From positions 1,551,501 through 1,615,500 of the forward strand of contig NZ_JACHTG010000004.1 of the NCBI RefSeq assembly GCF_014250675.1: DNA of 64,000 bases, read 5' to 3'. Both the position numbers and the translations under genes were made by a program. The notes beneath the pieces were generated by a model. The model worked only from the letters and a program-made list of their open reading frames with translations, was not told the DNA's origin and ran no database searches. The stretch comes from Cetobacterium sp. 8H (lineage in GTDB: Bacteria; Fusobacteriota; Fusobacteriia; Fusobacteriales; Fusobacteriaceae). This document shows positions 25,032-34,142 of this stretch, one piece after another; position 1 is the first letter of the stretch; each line of letters starts with the position of its first letter.

Positions 25032-25709
25032 ATGTATAGCACAACAGAATATCAAACTAAAAACGGTTTTCTAAGAAAAGTGTTTTTACAAATGTTTTTA
25101 GGACTTCTCGTAACAGGTGGAGTTGCATGGAGTGTTGTTCAAAGTAATCCGATGATAACCTTTGTAGGAAATTATATGACATTTATAATAATCGCAGAAT
25201 TAATTTTAGTTCTAGGACTTAACTTAGGTATAAATAAAATAAATAGCGGGATTGCAAAACTTTTATTTATAGGATATTCAGCAATGAATGGGCTAGTTTT
25301 ATCGATTGTAATGTTGATATATAATCCAACTTCAATTTTATATGTATTAGGAGTGACATCTTTAATTTTTGTAGTGATGTCTATATATGGTCTAAAAACG
25401 ACAGAGGATTTATCATCTTATAGTAAATTTTTTAGAGGAGGATTAATAACATTAGTTATTGTCTCTCTCCTAAACATATTTTTGAAAATTTCGATAGTTG
25501 ATTGGTTTATATCGGTATGTGCAGTTGTTTTATTTACAGCTTTAATTGCGTATGATATTAATAGAATTACAAAGACTTTTCAATTTGATGCGATGTCGGA
25601 AGATGAATATAATAAATTTTCAACAATAGGTGCATTAATGCTCTATCTAGATTTTGTAAACCTATTCCTAAATTTATTAAGATTATTTGGCGGAAAAAGA
25701 AATAATTAA
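25032..25709 (+). CDS. Bax inhibitor-1 / YccA family membrane protein
   Basis: A 225-residue inner-membrane protein with seven helices, of the BI-1 family (calcium-leak or protease-modulating proteins in other organisms). Typical features are the N-terminal FLRKVFLQMFLGLLVTGGVAW, the FIGYSAMNGLVLSIVMLIY segment, MSIYGLKTTEDLSSYSKF, and the C-terminal ALIAYDINRI and ALMLYLDFVNLFLNLLRLFG block. It starts behind TAGGAGGAAG. It is bracketed by terminators on both sides and so is transcribed alone. Confidence 0.92.
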   Translation: MYSTTEYQTKNGFLRKVFLQMFLGLLVTGGVAWSVVQSNPMITFVGNYMTFIIIAELILVLGLNLGINKINSGIAKLLFIGYSAMNGLVLSIVMLIYNPTSILYVLGVTSLIFVVMSIYGLKTTEDLSSYSKFFRGGLITLVIVSLLNIFLKISIVDWFISVCAVVLFTALIAYDINRITKTFQFDAMSEDEYNKFSTIGALMLYLDFVNLFLNLLRLFGGKRNN

Positions 25710-25740
25710 AAAAGGGACTTTCTAAGTCCCTTTTTTAATT
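25704..25740. terminator. bidirectional terminator
   Basis: A 17-bp perfect inverted repeat around AAGGGACTT...AAGTCCCTT with T-runs on both strands separates the converging BI-1 and PfkB genes. Confidence 0.9.
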
Positions 25741-26692
25741 ATCCTTCTATCCAGTTTGTTCTGTCAATAGTTTCTTTTATTAAAGAATGCCCCATGTTTG
25801 GGTGGATAGTTTCTTCGTGAGAAATTGTCACTATAGACATCGCCATAGCAAATTTAACAGTTTCTTTTATAGTAAGATCATTCATGTATCCAAAACCTAA
25901 TCCAGCAACAAAAGAATCTCCAGCTCCAGTTACATTTTTAACAGTAACTCCAGTAGCTTTTAAAGTACCGCTTTCATAACCGTTAGTATAATATATTCCA
26001 TCAGCATCTAAACTGATAAATACATTTTTAATCCCTAAAGAAAGAAAGTATTTTCCAACTTTTTCAAGATCGCCTTTATTATTAATTTTAATTCCAGATA
26101 AAACTTCAGCTTCTACTCTATTTGGTTTTATTGTATGAAAATATTTTATAAGGTGCTTAACCTTTTCAGCTTTTGTAGATGAAATAGGATCCAAAATAAA
26201 GTTTGTTTTTCCTTGGAATTTAGTTAAAATATACTCTAAGTTGATTGGATCGTCAGCATCTAAAAATGTATATGCTGCATTCTCAATCATAGGACCTTTA
26301 GAATCTATAAATTCTGTAGTCATAGCACTTATGCTATCTAGGTCAGCTACAGCTGAAACCATCTCTCCACTTTGGTCTAAAATAGCCATATATGTTGGAG
26401 TACTTTTTCCTTCTAACACTAAAGAATTTCTCATATCATATCCAATTTTAAGAGAATGAGTTAACATAGAACGGCCAATCTCGTCATCACCTATAATAGA
26501 TATAAATTTAGTTTTAACATCTACTCTAGCCATATTTTCAGCAATATTTCTTGAAACTCCTCCAAAAGATATTTTTATTCTTCCAGGAATAGAGTCACAG
26601 GCCTTATAAGATGATTTACAAAATCCAAACATATCAACAACAGAAGCCCCAAAAACTAGTATATATTTTTGTCCGCTTAGACAATCTTGCAT
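25739..26692 (-). CDS. PfkB-family carbohydrate kinase, probably pseudouridine kinase
   Basis: A 317-residue ribokinase-fold kinase. The N-terminal substrate motif is FGGVSRNIAENMARVDVKT, the middle has FILDPISSTKAEKV and IKPNRVEAEVLSG, and the C-terminal PfkB signature is NVTGAGDSFVAGLGFG with the catalytic Asp. The GGVSRNIAENMARV version of the first signature is the form seen in pseudouridine kinases (PsuK/YeiC), and other sugars are less likely; no psuG glycosidase gene is adjacent, so the assignment stays tentative. AGGAGG precedes the ATG by 8 bases. Confidence 0.85.
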   Translation of the reverse strand: MQDCLSGQKYILVFGASVVDMFGFCKSSYKACDSIPGRIKISFGGVSRNIAENMARVDVKTKFISIIGDDEIGRSMLTHSLKIGYDMRNSLVLEGKSTPTYMAILDQSGEMVSAVADLDSISAMTTEFIDSKGPMIENAAYTFLDADDPINLEYILTKFQGKTNFILDPISSTKAEKVKHLIKYFHTIKPNRVEAEVLSGIKINNKGDLEKVGKYFLSLGIKNVFISLDADGIYYTNGYESGTLKATGVTVKNVTGAGDSFVAGLGFGYMNDLTIKETVKFAMAMSIVTISHEETIHPNMGHSLIKETIDRTNWIEG

Positions 26693-26814
26693 TACAATAT
26701 CCTCCTAAATAAAAAAAATAAATAAATATATTTTAACAGATTTTTCAAAAAAGTCAAAGAATAAAAAAAATAGTCTATTAAATATTTTAATACGTTTATT
26801 TTTTTATGAATAAA

Positions 26815-26823
26815 TGGTATAAT
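26815..26823 (+). promoter_or_regulatory. extended -10 promoter of the DEAD-box gene
   Basis: TGGTATAAT, placing the transcription start near 26830, only a few bases before an in-frame ATG at 26836 and about 33 before the preferred GTG start. Confidence 0.7.
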
Positions 26824-26862
26824 AACTAATTAGATATGGATAAAAAATTTAAGGGAGAAATT

Positions 26863-28080
26863 GTGAATAATTTTAGTAATTTAAATGTAAATAAAAATAT
26901 AATAGATTTATTGAATAAAAACGGGATAAAAAATCCAACTGAGATTCAACAGGAAGTAATTCCAGCAGTATTTAATGGAAAGGATATAATTGGTCAAGCA
27001 GCGACAGGAAGTGGAAAGACCTTGGCTTTTGCGCTACCAATTATTCAAAATACTAAGCAGACGACTTCATTTCCACAAACGTTAGTAATAGCACCAACTA
27101 GAGAATTAGCAATCCAAATAGCACAGGAATTTGAAAAAATAAATGTTGAAAATAAAGCTAAAATAATGTTAGCTTATGGTGGTAGAGAGATAGCAGGTCA
27201 AATTCAAACTTTAAAAAATGGAGTGGATATAGTTATTGGAACTCCAGGTAGACTTGTAGACTTAATAGAGCGTAAAGCTATTAATCTTTCTAAACTATCT
27301 AATTTAGTTTTAGATGAAGTAGACCAAATTCTACTTATGGGATTTAGAAATGAGATAGATGAAATAATAGGTGTATGTAGCAAAAAAAGACAAACACTTT
27401 GTTTCTCTGCAACTATTGATTCAGCTGTAAAGAAAGTGGCATATAGGATAACAAAAGAGCCACTAAATATAGTTGTTGAATCTAAAGAAAATAAACTAGA
27501 TAATATCAATCAGCATTTAATAAAAACGACAGATAGAAGAAAGTTAGAAACACTTTGTATACTTTTAAATGAAACTAATCCTTTCATGGGAATTATATTT
27601 TGTAGAACAAAAGCTAGAGTAGATAAATTAGAAGAAGAACTATCTTTTAAAGGTTATTCTTGTCAAAAGTTACATAGTGATATTCCACAATCGAAAAGAG
27701 AAAAGATAATGAAATCATTTAAAAATGTTGAGTTCCAATTTTTAGTTGCTACGGATGTAGCTGCAAGAGGAGTAGACATAACAGGAGTAACACATATATT
27801 TAATTACGATATAACAGAGGATGCTGAAAGTTATATTCATAGAATAGGAAGAACAGGTAGAGCGGGACAAAAGGGTGATGCTTACTTATTTGTTGCAGAA
27901 AAAGATGAAAATATGCTAAGAGAGATTGAAAAATTTATGGACTATGAAATCCCTGAAAAAGAGATCGAGTATGTTCAAAATGTAAATTCAACTCTAGAAC
28001 TACCACAAAAAAAATATAATAAGAAAATAAACGCAAGAACAAAAAATATAGAAGAGCAAAAACAAAGATATAGAAGATAA
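26863..28080 (+). CDS. DEAD-box RNA helicase
   Basis: An ATP-dependent RNA helicase of about 405 residues for ribosome assembly or RNA turnover. All motifs are visible: the Q motif (F4 ... NPTEIQ), I AATGSGKT, Ia PTRELA, Ib TPGRL, II DEVD (DEVD in place of DEAD), III SAT, IV IIFCRT, V ATDVAARGVDI and VI HRIGRTGRAG. A basic tail of about 30 residues follows. The GTG at 26863 has AGGGAG five bases upstream and gives the usual helicase N-terminus; the ATG at 26836 has no Shine-Dalgarno and would be almost at the transcript end. The HD hydrolase gene follows 33 bases later. Confidence 0.93.
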   Translation: MNNFSNLNVNKNIIDLLNKNGIKNPTEIQQEVIPAVFNGKDIIGQAATGSGKTLAFALPIIQNTKQTTSFPQTLVIAPTRELAIQIAQEFEKINVENKAKIMLAYGGREIAGQIQTLKNGVDIVIGTPGRLVDLIERKAINLSKLSNLVLDEVDQILLMGFRNEIDEIIGVCSKKRQTLCFSATIDSAVKKVAYRITKEPLNIVVESKENKLDNINQHLIKTTDRRKLETLCILLNETNPFMGIIFCRTKARVDKLEEELSFKGYSCQKLHSDIPQSKREKIMKSFKNVEFQFLVATDVAARGVDITGVTHIFNYDITEDAESYIHRIGRTGRAGQKGDAYLFVAEKDENMLREIEKFMDYEIPEKEIEYVQNVNSTLELPQKKYNKKINARTKNIEEQKQRYRR

Positions 28081-28113
28081 AAACGAAACTAAAAATAACA
28101 ACTTGGGGGAGAA

Positions 28114-28695
28114 ATGGAAAGAATTCAAAAACAGATGGAGTTTCTGCATGAAATTGATAAAGTAAAGGATATTTTTAGACAGTCTTTAGTAGTAGACGGA
28201 AAAAGAGAAGAAAATGATGCTGAACACAGTTGGCACATGGCTATGGTTGCCTTGACTATAAAAGAATATTTTATTGAGGAATTTGATTTAGAAAAATCTT
28301 TAAAAATGATTTTAATTCATGATTTAGTTGAAATATATGCAGGAGATACACCTGCTTTTGGAGCTGAAAGACCAGATAAGAAAGAAGAAGAAATAAAAGC
28401 TGCTAAAAAGTTATTCTCTCTCCTACCTAAAGATCAGAGTAAATACTTCTTAGAGTTATGGTTAGAATTTGAGGAATGTGAAAGTAGTGAAGCGAAGTAT
28501 GCAAATGTTTGTGATAGATATCAAGGTTTTATGCAAAATTTAACTTCAGATGGACATACTTGGAAAAAATTTAATGCAACTATGGAAAAGGTTTTACAAA
28601 GAGCGGAAGTTTTAAGACTATATGTTCCAGAATTATTTGAAAAATATATGCTACCTAAATTTAAAATGTACGAAGCAAGAGGAATTATAAAATAA
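28114..28695 (+). CDS. HD-domain hydrolase (YfbR/HDDC2-like 5'-deoxynucleotidase)
   Basis: A 193-residue metal-dependent phosphohydrolase. The HD-domain ligands are visible: H in NDAEHSWHMAMVAL, the HD pair in ILIHDLVEIYAGD near residue 68, and the late D in YANVCDRYQGFMQN. AEHSWH, DLVEIYAGDTPAF and the length match the HD_3 group that includes YfbR and human HDDC2, which dephosphorylate deoxynucleoside 5'-monophosphates. It follows the helicase gene closely with GGGGGAG before its ATG and probably shares its transcript. Confidence 0.88.
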   Translation: MERIQKQMEFLHEIDKVKDIFRQSLVVDGKREENDAEHSWHMAMVALTIKEYFIEEFDLEKSLKMILIHDLVEIYAGDTPAFGAERPDKKEEEIKAAKKLFSLLPKDQSKYFLELWLEFEECESSEAKYANVCDRYQGFMQNLTSDGHTWKKFNATMEKVLQRAEVLRLYVPELFEKYMLPKFKMYEARGIIK

Positions 28696-28753
28696 AAAAA
28701 ACGACAATAATTACCATAAATATAAAATAAATATAAAATTTATTTATAAACTA

Positions 28754-28782
28754 TTGACTTTTGAAGGTTTAATGGGTATAAT
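28754..28782 (+). promoter_or_regulatory. strong promoter of the HU gene
   Basis: TTGACT at 28754-28759, 17-base spacer, and TATAAT at 28777-28782. This is among the best promoter matches in the window, in keeping with an abundant nucleoid protein. Confidence 0.85.
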
Positions 28783-28865
28783 CGGTTTAAAGATACCATA
28801 AATAAAGGGTTTTCATTTTTGGATTCTTTCTATATTATTTTTATAATAGTTCAAGGAGGGAAATA

Positions 28866-29138
28866 ATGACTAAAAAAGAGTTTATCGATTTATTTGCAAA
28901 AACAGGTGATTACACTAAAAAAGATGCAGAAAAAGCAGTGAAATTATTTTTGGATTTAGTTGAACAAAAATTAGTTGAAGGAGAACCAGTATCATTTATA
29001 GGATGGGGAAAATTTGAAGTTGTAACAAGAGCAGCTAGAGCTGTTAGAAATCCTCAAACAGGTAAAAAAATGAAACTAAAAGAGAAAAAAGTGGTAAAAT
29101 TCAGAGTTGGAAAAACTTTGGAAGAGAAAATAGTATAA
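28866..29138 (+). CDS. HU family DNA-binding protein
   Basis: A 90-residue histone-like protein that bends DNA and compacts the nucleoid. It opens MTKKEFIDLFAKTGDYTKKDAEKAV, then has the dimer-core FIGWGKFEVVTRAARAVRNPQTGKKM with the conserved beta-arm R-N-P-x-T-G, and ends with VVKFRVGKTLEEKI. Full length. The 5' untranslated region is about 75 bases; AAGGAGGG precedes the ATG. A terminator follows directly. Confidence 0.96.
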   Translation: MTKKEFIDLFAKTGDYTKKDAEKAVKLFLDLVEQKLVEGEPVSFIGWGKFEVVTRAARAVRNPQTGKKMKLKEKKVVKFRVGKTLEEKIV

Positions 29139-29150
29139 TATATTACAGGT

Positions 29151-29196
29151 AGCTTCGAATATGATTCTTTTGAAGAATAAAGTTCGAAGCTTTTTT
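29151..29196 (+). terminator. terminator of the HU gene
   Basis: AGCTTCGAA/TTCGAAGCT stem with an inner TTCTTTTGAAGAA helix and a run of six T. Confidence 0.88.
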
Positions 29197-29215
29197 ATTG
29201 AAGAAGAGGTGTAAA

Positions 29216-30802
29216 GTGAAAATTATTGTAAATAATATAAATATCTCCATTGAAAAAGATCAAAATCTTGAACTAAAAAAGGAAGTTGTGAAAAGAGGAG
29301 TAAAAGAAGAATATATTCAAAAAATAGAATATTCTAAAAGATCTATAGATAGCAGAAAAAAAACTGACATAAAATTTGTTTATAACATAGAAGTTACTCT
29401 AAATAAGGATATAGATGTGACCGGTCTCAACGTTAATTTACCAAAACAGATAGATGAACCTATACATAAAGTTAAAGAAGGAGTTAAAAGAGTTGCTGTA
29501 ATAGGTGCAGGACCAGCAGGATTATTCGCAGCCCTTAGACTATGTGAGTTAGGAATAAAACCTATTATATATGAACGTGGAGAAAAAGTAGACGATAGAG
29601 ATAAAACTATCGATAATTTTATAAAGTTTAGCATATTAAACCCTAACTCAAATATTCAATTTGGAGAGGGAGGAGCTGGAACATATTCAGATGGTAAACT
29701 TAATACAAGAGTAAAAAGCGGATATATGAATACAATTTTTTTAGAACTTGTAGCTAATGGAGCTCAAGAGCAAATTCTATGGGACTATAAACCACATGTA
29801 GGAACAGATATTCTAAAAAATGTGGTTAAAAATTTAAGAAATAAAATTATATCATTGGGTGGAGAATTTCACTTCAGCACACTAATGAAAGATATTATTA
29901 TTTTAGATGGAAAAGTAAAAGGGATAAAAATTCAAAATCTTCTATCTCCTATACAAATAGAAGAAACAGAGCTTTTTGAAGATGTTATTTTAGCTATTGG
30001 ACATTCTTCTAGAGACACCTATAGAATGCTACATAAAAATGGTGTTTTCATGGAAAGTAAGCCTTTTGCAATTGGAGCTAGAATAGAACATCCTAGAGTT
30101 GATATAGATACAATGCAATACGGAAAGATGGTTAATCACCCAAATTTAGAGGCGGCAACATATAGTCTAACATATAACAACAAAGAAGAGGAAAGGGGTG
30201 TATTTTCATTCTGTATGTGTCCTGGTGGAGTTATTGTCAATGCAGCATCGCAAGATGGAGGCTCTCTTGTTAACGGAATGAGTTATTCTCAAAGAGACGG
30301 ACGTTTTTCAAACTCAGCTCTTGTTGTTGGAGTAAAAGCTAATGAATTTGGAAATGATCTTTTTTCTGGGATGGAATTTCAGGATGAATTAGAAAAGAAA
30401 ACTTATAATTTAGTAGGAAATTATGGAGCACTTTATCAAAACACACTAGATTTCTTAAAAGGAAAAACAACAAAGAGAAAGATAGAGTCTAGTTATGAAA
30501 TGGAAATGAAAAGCTATGATTTAAATGGTTTGTTTCCAAAAGTAATTTCAGATAATATGAAATCAGCAATGGGATATTGGGAAAAGACACAAAGAAACTT
30601 TATAAGTGAAAATGCAAATCTTATTGCACCAGAAACAAGAACTTCAGCACCTATCAAAATAACAAGAAATGAATTTGGGAAATCTGTTAACATTGAAGGA
30701 TTATATCCGATAGGAGAGGGAGCAGGATATGCTGGTGGAATAATTAGTGCTGCTATAGATGGACTTAAAGTTGTAGATTTAGCATTTACTACAATTGTTT
30801 AA
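29216..30802 (+). CDS. FAD-dependent dehydrogenase (COG2509 type)
   Basis: A 528-residue flavoprotein of the uncharacterised COG2509 group. A ferredoxin-like N-terminal region (about 1-90) precedes the FAD site VAVIGAGPAGLFAALRLCELG; NIQFGEGGAGTYSDGKL, the long IGHSSRDTYRMLHKNG segment and the C-terminal GLYPIGEGAGYAGGIISAAIDGLKV are diagnostic. Electron donor and substrate are unknown. The GTG at 29216 with AGAGGTG upstream is preferred to the TTG at 29198, which lies inside the HU terminator's tail. A radical SAM gene follows 39 bases later. Confidence 0.9.
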   Translation: MKIIVNNINISIEKDQNLELKKEVVKRGVKEEYIQKIEYSKRSIDSRKKTDIKFVYNIEVTLNKDIDVTGLNVNLPKQIDEPIHKVKEGVKRVAVIGAGPAGLFAALRLCELGIKPIIYERGEKVDDRDKTIDNFIKFSILNPNSNIQFGEGGAGTYSDGKLNTRVKSGYMNTIFLELVANGAQEQILWDYKPHVGTDILKNVVKNLRNKIISLGGEFHFSTLMKDIIILDGKVKGIKIQNLLSPIQIEETELFEDVILAIGHSSRDTYRMLHKNGVFMESKPFAIGARIEHPRVDIDTMQYGKMVNHPNLEAATYSLTYNNKEEERGVFSFCMCPGGVIVNAASQDGGSLVNGMSYSQRDGRFSNSALVVGVKANEFGNDLFSGMEFQDELEKKTYNLVGNYGALYQNTLDFLKGKTTKRKIESSYEMEMKSYDLNGLFPKVISDNMKSAMGYWEKTQRNFISENANLIAPETRTSAPIKITRNEFGKSVNIEGLYPIGEGAGYAGGIISAAIDGLKVVDLAFTTIV

Positions 30803-30841
30803 AGAGTTATGTAAAAAATAAAAAAAGAATTGGAGAATAAA

Positions 30842-32050
30842 ATGAAAATTTCAAAAAAAGATGCATTAGAATGGTTTGAATACCTATCTTCTCTTTCAGG
30901 AGATAAAACTGAAGTTTATAAAAGATTTAGTCCAGTAATTGAGTCTACAATTAGACAAATTGAGTTATCAGTAAATAAGAAACATGAAGATATGAAAAAT
31001 GAGATAAGTGATTTAAAAACACTTAAAGGGAGAACATACTTTGTTGGAGATCAACAAAATTTTCCAAAAGGTTGTGTATCATGTCTGTTTGGTGACGGAT
31101 TAGGTGGAATAAGAAAGACTCATAAATGTAATTTGCTATGCAAATTCTGTTATTATCATGATAATATAGATAATCAAGAAAGTATTCCAGATGGAATGTG
31201 GGAAATAGGAGAGACTCTATTTTATGAAGATGATATAGACCTATTATTATCAATACAGAAAAAACCTAGTGGAATTGCATATGTTTATTTAGAGCCATTT
31301 TTAGAAATTGAAAAATATTATGGAATTATAAAAAAATTAAGTGATGCTGGTATATATCAACATATGTATACAAATGGATCTCTATGCACAAGAGAGAATC
31401 TTAAAAAACTTGGAGAAGCTGGGTTAAATGAATTAAGATTTAATTTAGGTGCTGTAAAATGTAGTGATCAAGTAATCGAGTATATGGCTATGGCAAAAGA
31501 GTACATTCCGATGGTGGGAATAGAAACACCTATGACACCTGAATTTTATGAAGCTTTCCAAGAAAAAAAGGATAAAATTCTAAAGACAGGAATTGATTTT
31601 ATGAATTGTGCTGAACTTCATTTTGGTGAAGATAATATTAACAACTACGTAGGAGAGAGAATGTATGTGGCTAGAAGAGGATATATTTCACCTCTATGGT
31701 CAAGAGAAATAACTCTTAAATTAATGAAACAAGCATGTGATGAAAACTGGGGAATGGTTGTACATGACTGTTCAAACCACACAAAATACTCAAGAGAATT
31801 AAATAAAAATTCGAAACAAGGGCAACCTTTTGGTGCAACAACATATGTAAGTGAATTTGACAGATTCTTACCTCACTTATTTTTGGCGACATTAGAAGAT
31901 GAGAACTTTAAGTTTATAGAAGAAGAAGAGTTACCAGAAGAACTAAAATTAGAAAATTGCCAAGAAGAGATAGAATTTTTAGTTGTTGAAGAAGAGGATG
32001 AAATGTATGATGGATTCTTTGATGATGAGGATGAAGAAGATAACGAGTAA
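30842..32050 (+). CDS. radical SAM protein with acidic C-terminus
   Basis: A protein of 402 residues. The radical SAM cluster motif is HKCNLLCKFCYYHDN (C-x3-C-x2-C), preceded by an unusual CVSCLFGDGLGG segment that may bind further metal. A TIM-barrel core follows (YVYLEPFLEI, YTNGSL, LRFNLGAV, GIETPMTPEF). The last 45 residues are almost entirely Glu and Asp with hydrophobics. Reaction unknown: I see neither a SPASM nor a B12 domain. The ATG at 30842 is preceded by GGAG at 30832; the upstream TTG is inside that site. It is followed 29 bases later by the SIMPL gene and may share its transcript. Confidence 0.82.
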   Translation: MKISKKDALEWFEYLSSLSGDKTEVYKRFSPVIESTIRQIELSVNKKHEDMKNEISDLKTLKGRTYFVGDQQNFPKGCVSCLFGDGLGGIRKTHKCNLLCKFCYYHDNIDNQESIPDGMWEIGETLFYEDDIDLLLSIQKKPSGIAYVYLEPFLEIEKYYGIIKKLSDAGIYQHMYTNGSLCTRENLKKLGEAGLNELRFNLGAVKCSDQVIEYMAMAKEYIPMVGIETPMTPEFYEAFQEKKDKILKTGIDFMNCAELHFGEDNINNYVGERMYVARRGYISPLWSREITLKLMKQACDENWGMVVHDCSNHTKYSRELNKNSKQGQPFGATTYVSEFDRFLPHLFLATLEDENFKFIEEEELPEELKLENCQEEIEFLVVEEEDEMYDGFFDDEDEEDNE

Positions 32051-32079
32051 ATTTAAATTGTCTATAGGAGGCTAAATCT

Positions 32080-32802
32080 ATGAGGGGTAAATTAAGTTTA
32101 AGTTTTTTATCTATTGGAGTTTTTATATTTTTAGGTTTGACTAGTCTAGGATATCTTTTAGGTAAAAGCATCATAGAGATGAAAAAACTAGACCGAGTTG
32201 TTAGTGTCAAAGGTTTGGCTGAAAGAGAAGAAGTTGCTGATATTGTATTATGGCCTATAGATTTCAAAGTAGCAGGAAATGAATTGAGTGAACTGTATTC
32301 TAACTTAGAAAGAGACAACACAAGAATCGTTGATTTTTTAAAAGAGAATGGAATAGACTCTAGTGAAATAACAGTTTCTGCTCCTATTATAGAAGACAAG
32401 ATGCTTTATCAATATGATAATAATGTTGCAGCTTTTCGTTATATAGCAACTCAAACCATAACAGTTTATTCAACTAAAGTAAATGAAGTTTATAAACTAA
32501 CTAATAAAATTGGTGAATTGATTAAAGAGAATATCGCTTTAGGTAATTCATCTAATCAATATGGAACAACAACAGAGTACATTTTTACTAAACTTAATGA
32601 ATTAAAACCACAGATGATTGAATCTGCAACTAAAAATGCCAGAGAAGTCGCAGAGAAATTTGCTAAAGATTCAAATAGCTCTTTAGGGAAGATAAAAAGT
32701 GCCAACCAAGGGCAATTTACAATAACTAATAGGGATCAACATAACCCACAGATAAAAAATATAAGAGTAGTTAGTACTGTAGAGTATTATCTAGTTGACT
32801 AA
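32080..32802 (+). CDS. SIMPL (DUF541) domain exported protein
   Basis: A 240-residue protein with an N-terminal membrane anchor or signal (about residues 6-30) and a SIMPL domain in the periplasm. Recognised by VVSVKGLAEREEVADIVLWPIDFKVAGNE at the domain start, FLKENGIDSSEITVSAPIIEDK, the GTTTEYIFTKLNELKPQMI helix and ATKNAREVAEKFAKDSNSSLGKIKSANQG. Family members are found in stress-linked or outer-membrane settings, with no defined biochemical role. It has AGGAGG before its ATG and a strong terminator after it. Confidence 0.9.
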   Translation: MRGKLSLSFLSIGVFIFLGLTSLGYLLGKSIIEMKKLDRVVSVKGLAEREEVADIVLWPIDFKVAGNELSELYSNLERDNTRIVDFLKENGIDSSEITVSAPIIEDKMLYQYDNNVAAFRYIATQTITVYSTKVNEVYKLTNKIGELIKENIALGNSSNQYGTTTEYIFTKLNELKPQMIESATKNAREVAEKFAKDSNSSLGKIKSANQGQFTITNRDQHNPQIKNIRVVSTVEYYLVD

Positions 32803-32804
32803 TA

Positions 32805-32842
32805 AAAAAAACTACTAGAATTTGAGTTCTAGTAGTTTTTTT
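32805..32842. terminator. bidirectional terminator
   Basis: 16-bp perfect stem AAAAAAACTACTAGAA with complement and T-runs between converging genes. Confidence 0.9.
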
Positions 32843-32850
32843 ATTAAATT

Positions 32851-33408
32851 CTATAATAGTTCCATACCAATTTTAACTTTTTCTATTGTTTCTTTGCTTA
32901 CTAATTTTTCTGCTAAAGCAAAACCAAATTCTATTGATTTTCCAGCTCCAATACTTGTTATTAGATTTTTGTCAATAACAACATCTTGATGAATATAGTT
33001 TTCACTGTTCATTTCATCTTTAACTGATGAGTGACATGTAAATTTATAATCTCCAATTAAGTTATTAAGTCCTAATAAAGTCGGACCACCACAAATAGCA
33101 CCCACAAATTTTTTATTATTTTTTAAATAAGTCTCTACAATTTCAATCACTTTAGAATCTTTTCTTAAATTTACATAACCAGGGAAACCACCAGGTATAA
33201 TAACCATAATTCCCTCTCCTATATTTATATCAGATATATTTATATCAGCTGTTATCTTCACTTTTTGTGCAGATTCAACTTCCAAGTTGTTCTCTAATGT
33301 AGAGACAGTGAAAACATCTAATCCTGCTCTTCTTAAAATGTCTACTGGTGCCATTGCTTCAATTAATTCAAATCCATTAGTTAGCATAACATAAACTTTA
33401 TTATTCAT
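32851..33408 (-). CDS. DJ-1/PfpI family protein
   Basis: A 185-residue class-I glutamine-amidotransferase-like protein. The nucleophile elbow is VGAICGGPTLLG with the reactive Cys near residue 103, and the acidic residue of the DJ-1 site is in GFELIEAMAPVDILRRAG near the N-terminus; IPGGFPGYVNLRKD is the loop after strand 3. The likely role is glyoxalase/deglycase or redox-protective, which is debated for the family. ATG at 33408 with GGAGGTG upstream is preferred to the TTG at 33423. Confidence 0.9.
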   Translation of the reverse strand: MNNKVYVMLTNGFELIEAMAPVDILRRAGLDVFTVSTLENNLEVESAQKVKITADINISDINIGEGIMVIIPGGFPGYVNLRKDSKVIEIVETYLKNNKKFVGAICGGPTLLGLNNLIGDYKFTCHSSVKDEMNSENYIHQDVVIDKNLITSIGAGKSIEFGFALAEKLVSKETIEKVKIGMELL

Positions 33409-33512
33409 AAAAAACACCTCCAAAAATAATTAACTTAATTATAGCAGAAACATAAAAAAAACTCTAGGGAATATGATATAATCATTATATAAATGAAAAA
33501 AGGAATGATTGT

Positions 33513-34142
33513 ATGAAAGTAAATTATGAATTAGAAATGCAAAAAGAATTAAATCAAATAGGATTAAATAGTGGAAAGAAATTATTGATACACTCTTGTT
33601 GTGCTCCATGTAGTTGTGCAATATTAGAATATTTAAGAAATTATTTAACAATTGATATATTTTTTTATAACCCAAATATAACTGATAAAGAAGAGTATGC
33701 AATTAGATTAAAAGAACAATCTACATTCAATGACTGTATGAATTTTGAAATGGATATTATCGAGGGTGAATATAGTCCTAGAAAAGATTTTATAGAAAAA
33801 ATAAAAGGATTGGAAGCTGAAAAAGAGGGCGGTGCTAGATGCCATAAATGCTACAGCATAAGAATGGAGGCTACAGCTAAAAAAGCTAGCGAGTTAGGGT
33901 ATGATTATTTTACAACAGTTTTAAGTATAAGTCCTTTAAAAAACTCTCAGTGGATAAATGAAATTGGTATTGAGTTAGAACAAAAATATGGTGTTAAATT
34001 TTTAAAAGGTGATTTTAAAAAGAAAAGTAGATATTTAAGAAGTGTAAATCTTTCAAAAGAGCACAACTTATATCGTCAAGATTATTGTGGATGTGTTTAT
34101 TCAAAGGTGGAAAGAATGGAGAAAGAAAATAAAAATGACTAA
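33513..34142 (+). CDS. queH: epoxyqueuosine reductase QueH
   Basis: A 209-residue non-canonical epoxyqueuosine reductase, the last step of queuosine tRNA modification in organisms without QueG. The cysteine sets that bind the Fe-S and Fe centres are visible: HSCCAPCSC near residue 30, RCHKCYSIRM near 112, and YCGCVYS near the C-terminus. TTVLSISPLKNSQWINEIG and FLKGDFKKKSRYLRSVNLSKEHNLYRQ are also typical. AAAGGA precedes the ATG. Its stop overlaps the next gene's ATG by 8 bases, so the two are translationally coupled. Confidence 0.95.
   Translation: MKVNYELEMQKELNQIGLNSGKKLLIHSCCAPCSCAILEYLRNYLTIDIFFYNPNITDKEEYAIRLKEQSTFNDCMNFEMDIIEGEYSPRKDFIEKIKGLEAEKEGGARCHKCYSIRMEATAKKASELGYDYFTTVLSISPLKNSQWINEIGIELEQKYGVKFLKGDFKKKSRYLRSVNLSKEHNLYRQDYCGCVYSKVERMEKENKND

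Noticed and set aside
34087-34134. N-terminal extension of the TIGR01212 protein inside queH
   Set aside because: The extension is the out-of-frame reading of the QueH C-terminus and the family N-terminus begins at the ATG at 34135.
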